Below are positions 41,623-49,065 of a DNA stretch of 53,195 nucleotides, piece after piece. The notes beneath the pieces were generated by a model that was not told the origin of the DNA, ran no database searches, and was given only the letters and a program-made list of their open reading frames with translations. How positions within the stretch are numbered: position 1 is the first letter of the stretch; each line of letters starts with the position of its first letter. Source of the DNA: Novacetimonas hansenii JCM 7643 (GTDB lineage Bacteria > Pseudomonadota > Alphaproteobacteria > Acetobacterales > Acetobacteraceae); assembly GCF_000964405.1 (NCBI RefSeq), contig NZ_BANE01000078.1, positions 1 to 53,195 on the forward strand, written 5' to 3'. The translations under genes and the position numbers were made by a program.

Positions 41623-42497
41623 TGGGCACGTCCTCGACCTTCGACGGCCCCAATAACGATCGCCCGCTGGTGCCCACCTTCGTCGACGACAGCGACCGGG
41701 ACGGTGGGGCCGGTGATGACGCAGGCGATGGGCAGGATGGTGCCGATGGCAACAGCGGTGATGGCGAACCTGCGCCCGCCGCGCCGCCACTCCCGCCACC
41801 GGGTGCAGCAGGTCGCTTCACGGCCCCGCGCGCCAATTTCACGACGTTTGCGCGTTCTGGCGGCACCGATCGGCGCAGTCTGGGCCGGGCGGTATCAGGT
41901 TATGTGCGCTCGTCCATGGGGAGCCCGCGCCGCGCAGCGCAGCGGATGGGCACCGCTCGCGCGTCCGGCGGCAACGTGGTCCGGATGCTGCAATCGGTGC
42001 AGGCCAACGGGATCGCAGAGACCTTGCGGGAGCTTAATCTCACCGCGCTCGCCGGACGTCCTATCGAGGAAGTGTTCGCGGGGCTGGCGGACTATGTCTG
42101 TCCGGAAGATGGGTCGATAGATCAAGGCATCGCGCGCAACGCTTTCATAGAGACGATCGCCGACCTAGCCGAAGCCGGCATCACTGACATCGATGGTTTG
42201 ACCTCCGAGCAGATGACAACGGTCTTTGAGCTTTATGTGGCGCACACGATCGAAGCCCGCATCTGCAATGACATCGGGACCAAGGCGGTGGCCTTGCCCG
42301 CGAACCCGGCGGCAGCCCAGAAGGTCGAGGATATGCTGCACGATTTCATCCAGCGCGGCGTAACCGACGCAGTGGCGCGTTCCGGTAGTAACATCCAGAC
42401 GCTTTCACCCGACCAGATCAACGGTTTCGTGACATCGGTCTACGAGGATGCCTTCCAGATCCTCCAAGCGATGGGCGATGCGGAGGCGGCACGATGA
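41622..42497 (+). CDS. qatB: QatB, Qat defence system component
   Basis: This 291-residue protein is recognised by its place between qatA and qatC and by family-like parts. The N-terminal 65 residues are disordered, acidic then Pro-rich (DAGDGQDGADGNSGDGEPAP). Then comes a basic stretch (RRSLGRAVSGYVRSSMGSPR) and a helical domain (ETLRELNLTALAGRPIEEVF, DYVCPEDGSIDQGIARNAF, QTLSPDQINGFVTSVYEDAF). No enzymatic motif is visible. ATG 41622 overlaps the qatA stop (TGATG) and its stop overlaps the qatC start (ATGA). The disordered head could contact QatA or nucleic acid; that is speculation. Confidence 0.87.
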   Translation: MGTSSTFDGPNNDRPLVPTFVDDSDRDGGAGDDAGDGQDGADGNSGDGEPAPAAPPLPPPGAAGRFTAPRANFTTFARSGGTDRRSLGRAVSGYVRSSMGSPRRAAQRMGTARASGGNVVRMLQSVQANGIAETLRELNLTALAGRPIEEVFAGLADYVCPEDGSIDQGIARNAFIETIADLAEAGITDIDGLTSEQMTTVFELYVAHTIEARICNDIGTKAVALPANPAAAQKVEDMLHDFIQRGVTDAVARSGSNIQTLSPDQINGFVTSVYEDAFQILQAMGDAEAAR

Positions 42498-43840
42498 AGC
42501 GTCATCTCCTCGTCGGCAAATTGGGACCCACGGACGACCCTACTGTCTTGACGCGGATCGACGAAGTCCGATCCGACGTCCAGCTCCTGAACGCAGGCGG
42601 GATGGCCTATGGGGTACAGACGGCGCTCAATGAGCTGCGCAAGTTCGATCTGGTCCCCAATGAGATCGGCATCGACCTGCTGGCGCTTGGCGCCCTCGTC
42701 TACGCGGCGGATACGCGGATCGCTCGCGCGACCGAAGCCCAGGACGGCTGGACCCGCGAGATACGCATCTCGTTGCCAGTCAGTGACGTCGCCGCGTGGG
42801 AAAGGGCACGACCGGTGATCGACCGCGCATTAGGCTTCCTGAGCGGCGACCGATGGGAGATTGAGTTCCGCACCCGGCCAGTGGGCAAGGGAAGGCTCGG
42901 TGGCGACGCGCCGCTGCTCAATACGGATCTCGGGGGTGTGAACCTCTTCTCGGGCGGCCTCGATAGCTTGATCGGCGCCATCGATAGCCTCGCGGCCGAT
43001 GAGCGGCCCCTGCTGGTGAGCCATGCTGGCGAAGGTGCGGGGAGCAAAGCGCAGTATCTTTGCCACGCGGCGCTCAAGGCGAAATTCCCGCAGCGTCGTT
43101 TCGAATGGGTGAGGCTGCCGATGGTCTTCGCGCATGACTTGGCAGAAGGCGTCGGATCGGAGACGTCGACTAGGGCGCGATCGTTTCTGTTCTTCGCCTT
43201 CGGTGTTGCGGCCGGAACGGCGCTGCGTCGGCCATTCGACCTCAAAGTGCCCGAAAATGGCCTTATCGCGCTTAACGTACCGCTCGATCCGCTACGTCTC
43301 GGGGCACTTAGTACCCGAACGACACACCCATTCTATATGGCGCGCTGGCGCGAGATCATCGCCGCGCTCGGCATCGATGGGTCACTGTCAAACCCTTATT
43401 GGGCGATGACCAAGGGCGAGATGGTCGACGCTTGCGCGGACAAGCCGTTCCTCATGACGATCGCCGACAAATCGATCTCCTGTTCGTCCCCCGCGAAACT
43501 GCGGTGGGCGGGCTATGCTCAAGGACATTGCGGATACTGCGTTCCGTGCCTCATCCGGCGGGCATCGATGCCGGACGGCGATCCGACGAGGTACTTCCTC
43601 GAGGACCTGCGCCAGCGCCCGCTGAACAGCGCGGAAGCAGAAGGCGTACAGGTCCGCTCGTTTCAGTTGGCGATCGCGCGGCTCCGCGACCGACCCGACC
43701 TGGCGAAGATCCTCATCCATAAACCCGGCCCCCTCTACGACCATGATCTGGATGACCAAGGCCGCATGGCAGGGGTCTACGCGCGTGGTCTGGAGGAAGT
43801 CGGGCGATTGCTGGATGGCGTTCGCACGCGTCCGAGGTAG
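42494..43840 (+). CDS. qatC: QatC, QueC-like protein of the Qat defence system
   Basis: This 448-residue protein has a QueC-like PP-loop ATPase domain. The ATP-binding loop is FSGGLDSL (SGGLDS at residues 153-158), and the zinc-binding cysteines are Cys330, Cys346, Cys349 and Cys352 (SISCSSP and HCGYCVPC). QueC makes 7-cyano-7-deazaguanine; in defence systems such proteins are proposed to modify a nucleic acid or protein by forming a nitrile or similar product. The N-terminal 140 residues and C-terminal 90 residues are additions to the QueC core. It overlaps qatB and is followed by qatD after nine bases. True queuosine synthesis is unlikely, since the operon is otherwise defence. Confidence 0.93.
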   Translation: MKRHLLVGKLGPTDDPTVLTRIDEVRSDVQLLNAGGMAYGVQTALNELRKFDLVPNEIGIDLLALGALVYAADTRIARATEAQDGWTREIRISLPVSDVAAWERARPVIDRALGFLSGDRWEIEFRTRPVGKGRLGGDAPLLNTDLGGVNLFSGGLDSLIGAIDSLAADERPLLVSHAGEGAGSKAQYLCHAALKAKFPQRRFEWVRLPMVFAHDLAEGVGSETSTRARSFLFFAFGVAAGTALRRPFDLKVPENGLIALNVPLDPLRLGALSTRTTHPFYMARWREIIAALGIDGSLSNPYWAMTKGEMVDACADKPFLMTIADKSISCSSPAKLRWAGYAQGHCGYCVPCLIRRASMPDGDPTRYFLEDLRQRPLNSAEAEGVQVRSFQLAIARLRDRPDLAKILIHKPGPLYDHDLDDQGRMAGVYARGLEEVGRLLDGVRTRPR

Positions 43841-43849
43841 AGGGCGGGG

Positions 43850-44590
43850 ATGAGCAATCTCGTAGATTTCCATTGTCACCTCGACCTGTATCCAGATTTC
43901 GAGCGCGCGGTCGAGCGTTGCGAACGCGCAGGCGTCTTCACCCTCACGGTGACGACGACGCCTAAGGCGTGGCGGCGGAACGCGGAAGTGACGGGAGCGA
44001 CGAAATATGTGCGCGCGGGCCTCGGCCTCCATCCTCAGCTTGTGGGCGAAAGGGCAGCCGAGATAGGCTTATGGGAGAGGTTGCTGCCCGAGACGCGCTA
44101 TGTCGGCGAAGTCGGCCTCGATGCGGGACCTCGGTACTATAGCTCGTTCGACGTGCAAAAGAAGGTCTTCGCCCACGTACTGGAAGCTTGTGCCGAAGCC
44201 GGTAACAAGATCCTGTCGGTCCATAGCGTACGGTCGGCGAAGATCGTCCTCGATATGGTCGAGGCTCACATGCCGTCCGATCGCGGGAAGGTGGTGCTAC
44301 ACTGGTTCACGGGCTCGGCAGCGGAAGCACGCCGTGCGGCCGATCTCGGGTGCTATTTCTCGATCAACGAACAGATGCTCGCCAAGGAAGGTAAAACGGC
44401 ATTTCTGCGATCCCTGCCGCGTGAATGTCTCCTGACCGAAACGGACGGTCCGTTTACTAAGGTAGGGGATCGTGCGGCTGAGCCTACAGATGCGGGGCGG
44501 GCACTCGCTCCACTGGCCGCTTTGCTAGGATTGGACGAAACCGAGACTAAGGCCCTGATCTACGCCAATCTCAGGAAGCTTCTCTTCTGA
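43850..44590 (+). CDS. qatD: QatD, TatD-like nuclease of the Qat defence system
   Basis: This 246-residue protein has the TatD metal-hydrolase layout: DFHCHLD (His8, His10), GLHPQL (His61), GEVGLD (Glu87), SVHSVRS (His125), LHWFTG (His151) and TETDGP (Asp199). All expected metal ligands are present, so it should be active as a DNase or related hydrolase. ATG 43850 follows AGAGGGCGGGG and nine bases separate it from qatC. It ends the qat operon; the IS481 element lies about 110 bases beyond. The TatD-like partner is the classic fourth component of Qat. Confidence 0.93.
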   Translation: MSNLVDFHCHLDLYPDFERAVERCERAGVFTLTVTTTPKAWRRNAEVTGATKYVRAGLGLHPQLVGERAAEIGLWERLLPETRYVGEVGLDAGPRYYSSFDVQKKVFAHVLEACAEAGNKILSVHSVRSAKIVLDMVEAHMPSDRGKVVLHWFTGSAAEARRAADLGCYFSINEQMLAKEGKTAFLRSLPRECLLTETDGPFTKVGDRAAEPTDAGRALAPLAALLGLDETETKALIYANLRKLLF

Positions 44591-44702
44591 CGATCTGCTC
44601 GCTTCGCCCTCTGGCGGTGGTGAAGACACGGTTAACGGCACCATATCCCGGCTTGCGCTGGAACCTGTCTGTTGCAAATCCATCCGTCTCGGCTAGCCTA
44701 GA

Positions 44703-45713
44703 TGTTTAGTCCCGGGGTTTGATGGTGTGATATTTTCACGCGAGTGGAAGGAAGCATTATGGGACAGATACGTCATGGGAGCGCCACGACCACGCACGCC
44801 GTGCGAGCAGCAATACAGCGATCGCAGGCTTCGCTCGCGGCGCTGAGCGAGGCGTTCGGGATCAACCCGAAAACGGTGGCGAAATGGCGGAAGCGTCAGA
44901 CTGTCGAGGATCAGAAGACAGGTCCCAAAGCGCCGCGCTCAACGGTTCTGTCCGAGACTGACGAAGCGATGATCGTGGCCTTCCGTCGGCATAGCTTACT
45001 GCCGTTGGATGATTGCCTTTACGCATTGCAGGCCACCATTCCACATCTGACACGCTCGGCCCTGCATCGCTGTCTTCAGCGTCACGGGATTTCACGCCTG
45101 CCTGATGTCGAAGGAGACAAGCCAAAACGGCAGCACTTCAAGCGCTATCCGATCGGGTTCTTTCACCTCGATATTGCCGAAGTCCAGACTGCCGAAGGAA
45201 AGCTTTACCTTTTCGTCGGTATAGATCGCACAAGCAAGTTTGCGGTAACGCAGCTTGTGGACAAAGCCAACAGACGGACAGCCTGGGAATTTCTCGAATA
45301 TCTTCTGCGCATCGTCCCTTATCAGGTTCATACTATCCTGACGGACAACGGCATCCAGTTCGCCGAACAGCCCCGCAACCGGGGCTCGGCATGGTCACGT
45401 TCCATGCGTTTCGACATGATCTGCGAGGCTAACGGGATCGAGCATCGCCTGACAAAACCCAATCACCCCTGGACCAATGGTCAGGTCGAGCGAATGAACC
45501 GGACGATCAAGGAAGCAACGGTCAAACGCTTCCATTACGACAGCCATGAGCAGTTGAGGACGCACCTCAATGACTTCATCGCCGCGTATAATTTCGGGCG
45601 AAGGCTCAAGACACTCAAAGGCCTCACACCCTATGAATACATCTGCAAAATATGGACTTCAGAACCAGATCGATTCATCATCAACCCAATCCATCAAATC
45701 CCGGGACTAAACA
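44703..45713 (+). mobile_element. IS481-family insertion sequence
   Basis: Inverted ends of 23 bases lie at 44703-44725 (TGTTTAGTCCCGGGGTTTGA...) and 45691-45713, with one mismatch, and start and end with TGT/ACA. The single transposase gene fills the element. Three further matching bases lie just outside (CTA 44698-44700 and TAG 45716-45718), so the true ends could be 44698 and 45718. No clear target duplication is seen. Confidence 0.88.
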
Positions 45714-45718
45714 CGTAG
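44759..45718 (+). CDS. IS481-family transposase (DDE type)
   Basis: This 319-residue transposase has an N-terminal HTH (AALSEAFGINPKTVAKWRKR) and an RNase-H-like DDE core. The first aspartate is in FHLDIAEVQT, the second in ILTDNGIQFAE and the glutamate in WTNGQVERMNRTIKEA. The spacing of the last two fits IS481. The C-terminus (LIINPIHQIPGLNT-like) is encoded by the right inverted repeat, so the stop codon is at or just past the element end. ATG 44759 is chosen; an in-frame GTG at 44744 is also possible. The gene looks intact, so the element may be active. Confidence 0.95.
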   Translation: MGQIRHGSATTTHAVRAAIQRSQASLAALSEAFGINPKTVAKWRKRQTVEDQKTGPKAPRSTVLSETDEAMIVAFRRHSLLPLDDCLYALQATIPHLTRSALHRCLQRHGISRLPDVEGDKPKRQHFKRYPIGFFHLDIAEVQTAEGKLYLFVGIDRTSKFAVTQLVDKANRRTAWEFLEYLLRIVPYQVHTILTDNGIQFAEQPRNRGSAWSRSMRFDMICEANGIEHRLTKPNHPWTNGQVERMNRTIKEATVKRFHYDSHEQLRTHLNDFIAAYNFGRRLKTLKGLTPYEYICKIWTSEPDRFIINPIHQIPGLNT

Positions 45719-46141
45719 GGTGCAGATCGCTAACCTGAAACTGAACGTTCGTCCCGCTGATCCAACGTCAACAGACCATCGGCAGATTATGGCATAAACA
45801 GCCGTTAGGTAACGGCACCATGGATGGCGACTCAGTCCCAAAAGGGGGCTTTAGAGGGCTATGGCGTAGACGTAGTTCTCATCTGGTTCCGGCCCGCCTA
45901 GTGAGATTCGAGCCTCGACTGGGTAGAATGCATGCGCAAATCCGCTATCCGCCTTTGCCGGCAGAGCGTCGGATGGATTCATGTCGGCTTTCGGGAAACT
46001 CTCCCAACCGCCTGTATGACCGGGATGTAGGCGGAAGCCGCCGCTGCGCATCTCGCACTTCGCAAGTGCGGCCGATCTCTCGCGCCGTCAGTCGAAGGAC
46101 GCATCACACCGGGAAAGTGTGGCTTCGTCTCCGGTTCGCAT
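45719..46141. other. Gap with the right copy of the direct repeat
   Basis: This 423-base gap follows the insertion sequence. It holds the repeat copy 45979-46042 and a dyad CGCACTT-CGC-AAGTGCG (46054-46070). Short frames here (for instance a minus frame 45851-46051) look like decayed coding DNA. Confidence 0.4.
45979..46042 (+). repeat. Direct repeat bordering the Qat island, right copy
   Basis: This 64-base stretch matches 39435-39499 at about 56 of 65 positions in the same orientation. It lies 266 bases after the IS481 end and 100 bases before the end of the tetR gene. Together the copies enclose the Qat operon and the insertion sequence. Confidence 0.7.
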
Positions 46142-46801
46142 TTAGCGTGTCTTTCCATCCGTTGCGCTGTCTGCACCGCGCCGGAACGGCGCCAGCCTGT
46201 CGGAAAGATAAAGTCGGTTCATCCGCCGCAACTCATCGGGCGCGCCCGACGTCGTGGGCGCGTCGTTCGCGAGCATGCCGCGCAAGACTTTCATGGTGTT
46301 CAGAACGACCGCCGCGATGTCTTTCGCCAGCGCCTCATCCAGTCCCGGCGCACACACGCGCAGCGCCGCCGCAATTCCGGCCACGGCATGACCTCGCGCG
46401 CGGTCGCGGATCTCCATCTTGTCAGTCCGCGCCTCCATCAGGGCGGACAGCGATTTCACACGCGGATGAAGCGTGACAAGCAGTTCGATCAGGATATCCG
46501 CCAACGCTTCCGGCGAAAGCGTGGCCGCACGTTTGGCAAGTGCTGCGTATTCGTCTTCCAGAATGGCGATATGCCGCTGCACCAGAGCGTCCGCCACAGC
46601 CTCCTTGTTCGGAAAGAAGCGATAGAGCGAGCCGATCTTCGCCCCGGCGCGCGCGGCGATCTCCGCCATGGTCGTCGCCTCGTAACCGCGTTCCGCCATA
46701 AGGTCGGACGCAGCCGCGAGCAGTTCCTCGACGCGCTGGCGTCCGGCCGAGCGTAGCGGCTGAAGAGATGTCCGTTTTGCTCTTGACGTATTTGAGTCCA
46801 T
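46142..46801 (-). CDS. TetR family regulator
   Basis: This 219-residue regulator has an N-terminal TetR HTH (LLAAASDLMAERGYEATTMA, AARAGAKIGSLYRFFPNKEA) and a ligand-binding helical domain (HPRVKSLSALMEARTDKMEI). ATG 46801 lies inside a perfect operator-like dyad. The gene is divergent from the isochorismatase/MFS pair, and its own promoter seems to place the transcript start at or next to the start codon. It should repress itself and the exporter operon, being released by an unknown compound. The upstream extension to 46906 would run through the promoters and is rejected. Confidence 0.9.
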   Translation of the reverse strand: MDSNTSRAKRTSLQPLRSAGRQRVEELLAAASDLMAERGYEATTMAEIAARAGAKIGSLYRFFPNKEAVADALVQRHIAILEDEYAALAKRAATLSPEALADILIELLVTLHPRVKSLSALMEARTDKMEIRDRARGHAVAGIAAALRVCAPGLDEALAKDIAAVVLNTMKVLRGMLANDAPTTSGAPDELRRMNRLYLSDRLAPFRRGADSATDGKTR

Positions 46802-46837
46802 CCTCAAATAATGCTCCTGTTTGAGTATCTGCTCAAC
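46783..46837. promoter_or_regulatory. Divergent promoters with two TetR operators
   Basis: Two dyads share TTGAG-N6-CTCAA: TATTTGAG-TCCATC-CTCAAATA (46789-46810) and 46821-46836. The plus promoter is TTGACG (46783-46788) with AATAAT (46807-46812), spacing 18; the first dyad fills its spacer. The minus promoter is TTGAGC (46836-46831) with CATTAT (46813-46808), spacing 17; its -35 is part of the second dyad. Both promoters would be blocked by the same repressor. Confidence 0.8.
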
Positions 46838-46909
46838 TTCTAGCGGTTCCGTGCGGTCTGGACAACGCTTCGGGACGGTCGCGCGAACGTCAACAGGGAA
46901 GCTCACGCC

Positions 46910-47476
46910 ATGATTTCACTTCCGCCCACCCGGACGGCCCTCGTCCTGATCGATCTCCAGAAGGGAATCACGGGACTGCCTTTGGCCCCGATACCGGGGG
47001 CCACGATCGTCGAACGATCGAAAGAACTCGCGGCGCGTTTCCGGGCCGCCGGTGCTCCCGTCATTCTGGTGAATGTCGCGTTCGCGCCCGATTTCGCGGA
47101 CGCGGTGCATGCGGTCGTCGATCGCTCCTTTTCGCCGCCCGGAGGCTTTGCTCCCGACTGGACCGAACTGGTTGACGGGCTCGCCGGACCGAATGATCTG
47201 CGTATCACGAAACGGCAATGGGGTGCCTTCTACGGCACGGATCTCGACCTTCAGTTGCGGCGGCGCGGCATCACCACCATCGTCCTGGGCGGAATCGCGA
47301 CCAATCTGGGCGTGGAGTCCACCGCCAGGGGGGCTCATGAGCATGGATACAACGTCGTGCTCGCCGAGGATGTTATGTCCACATTCACCGAAGAGATGCA
47401 GCGCTTTGCCTGCGAGGAGATTTTTCCTCGTCTTGGCCGCGTGACGACCAGCGAGGCGATTGCCTTGGATGCGTGA
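46910..47476 (+). CDS. Isochorismatase-like hydrolase
   Basis: This 188-residue protein is an alpha/beta hydrolase of the isochorismatase fold (VLIDLQKGITGLPLAPIPGA, then KRQWGAFYGTDLDLQLRRRG and GGIATNLGVESTARGAHEHG). The aspartate of the catalytic triad is in LIDLQKG; the usual cysteine position in the ATN...VEST region is occupied by another residue (NLGVEST), as in isochorismatases such as EntB rather than nicotinamidases. The substrate is unknown. ATG 46910 follows GGAAGCTCACGCC. It shares the operator region with tetR and is followed by the MFS gene, so it may modify the exported compound. Confidence 0.88.
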   Translation: MISLPPTRTALVLIDLQKGITGLPLAPIPGATIVERSKELAARFRAAGAPVILVNVAFAPDFADAVHAVVDRSFSPPGGFAPDWTELVDGLAGPNDLRITKRQWGAFYGTDLDLQLRRRGITTIVLGGIATNLGVESTARGAHEHGYNVVLAEDVMSTFTEEMQRFACEEIFPRLGRVTTSEAIALDA

Positions 47477-47524
47477 GCGAATGGCGGACATCTGCGCGTC
47501 TCGCGGTTCCCGGCGAGATCATTC

Positions 47525-48949
47525 ATGAACGCCGGAACGTCGTTGCCAGCCCAAGGCTCGGATCAACTGCCTCCCGGAACCTGGAAAATCGTGAGCGTCG
47601 CGGCGATCGGGTCTTTCATGGCGCAACTGGACGCCACGATCGTCAACGTGTCGCTCCCCGATCTCGTTAGGACCCTGCACGCGCCGTTTTCAAGCGTTCA
47701 ATGGGTGGTCAGCGGTTATCTGCTGGCGCTCGCCCTGACGTTGCCGCTGAACGGATGGCTCGTAAGCCGCCTCGGGGGGCGAGCGGTCTATTTATGGTGC
47801 TTCGGTGCTTTCACGCTGACATCAGGCTTCTGCGCGCTGGCATGGTCGGCACCGTCCCTGATCGCGTTCCGCCTGCTGCAAGGCATGGCTGGCGGCCTGC
47901 TTGCTCCCATGGCGCAGATGACGGTCGCCCGTGTGGCGGGCCGACAGATGCCGAGGGTTGCGAGTGCGATGACGGCACCCGTTCTGCTCGCGCCGCTTCT
48001 CGGACCCGTTGTCGCGGGAGCCATCCTCTCCGTCGCGTCGTGGCGCTGGATCTTTCTTCTCAATGTGCCGGTCGGGCTGGCGGCCTTTGTCCTCGCCGTC
48101 CTGTTTCTCCCGGACGACAGAGAGGGCGCGCGTGCCCGTCCGCTCGATCTGACAGGGCTCGGGCTGCTCGGGCCTGCCCTGGTGTTGTTTCTCTACGGCA
48201 TGGATCACATCGCCCGACCTTACGGGCAGGCGACCCTGAGCGCATCCCTTGTGCTGTTCGTCCTGTATATCCGATCCGCGCGACGCAAGGGCGACGATGC
48301 GCTGATCGACCTGCGCCTGTTGCGTGCGCCCGCCTTTTCGGTGTCGGCGATCATCATGTTTCTGACGAACGGGGTGTCGTTCGCTGGTCAGATGCTTCTA
48401 CCCGTATGGCTGATCCACGCCTGCGGTGTCTCGCCCGAGCGGACGGGCCTGCTCATGGCGCCGCTGGGCCTGGGAATGATGTGCGTCTATCCGCTCATTG
48501 GTCGTCTGAGTGACCGGTTTGACGCGCGCGATCTGACCGGTTGCGGCGCGCTGCTTTCGCTGGTTGGAACACTGATTCTGGCTGTGCTCGCCTATAACGG
48601 TCTGAATGCCGCCCTGCTCAGCGTCGCCCTGCTTCTGCGCGGTGGTGGCGGAGGAGCCGTGGGCATTCCGGCGATGAGCGCGGGGTATGCGTCGATCGCT
48701 CGGGACGATATTCCCATGGCAACGACTGCGCTGAACATCATGCAAAGGATCGGGGGGCCGACGTTGACCACGGTGTGCGCCACATTCCTTGGATGGCGGC
48801 TCGCGACAACCGGTCCGTCTCATATCCCATCAGAGGCTTTTGCCGAAGCATTTGGAGTGCTCGCGTTATTTCATGGCGTTCTGCTACTCACGACGCGCTT
48901 CATCAACCACTCAGAAAACAACCGCGAAACTCGACAACCTTCGACGTGA
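47525..48949 (+). CDS. DHA2-type MFS exporter
   Basis: This 474-residue transporter has about twelve to fourteen membrane helices. The DHA2 pattern is clear: FMAQLDATIVNVSLPDLVRT in the first helix, QWVVSGYLLALALTLPLNGW in the second and LLAPLLGPVVAGAILSVASW in the fifth. It exports drugs or metabolites using the proton gradient, like EmrB or QacA. The ATG at 47525 follows GGCGAGATCATTC. It is 48 bases after the hydrolase gene, so both belong to one TetR-controlled operon. The C-terminus is polar. Downstream is convergent dnaE2. Confidence 0.93.
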   Translation: MNAGTSLPAQGSDQLPPGTWKIVSVAAIGSFMAQLDATIVNVSLPDLVRTLHAPFSSVQWVVSGYLLALALTLPLNGWLVSRLGGRAVYLWCFGAFTLTSGFCALAWSAPSLIAFRLLQGMAGGLLAPMAQMTVARVAGRQMPRVASAMTAPVLLAPLLGPVVAGAILSVASWRWIFLLNVPVGLAAFVLAVLFLPDDREGARARPLDLTGLGLLGPALVLFLYGMDHIARPYGQATLSASLVLFVLYIRSARRKGDDALIDLRLLRAPAFSVSAIIMFLTNGVSFAGQMLLPVWLIHACGVSPERTGLLMAPLGLGMMCVYPLIGRLSDRFDARDLTGCGALLSLVGTLILAVLAYNGLNAALLSVALLLRGGGGGAVGIPAMSAGYASIARDDIPMATTALNIMQRIGGPTLTTVCATFLGWRLATTGPSHIPSEAFAEAFGVLALFHGVLLLTTRFINHSENNRETRQPST

Positions 48950-49065
48950 CTGTACTTTGAGCGGTCACCAAAAAAAACAAATCAGGCAAGCTCTGCTGAA
49001 TTTTTCTGCTTTGAGGGCGAAAGACGACATCGTTGACCAGCAGAATTATCACGTAAGCGCAGGGG

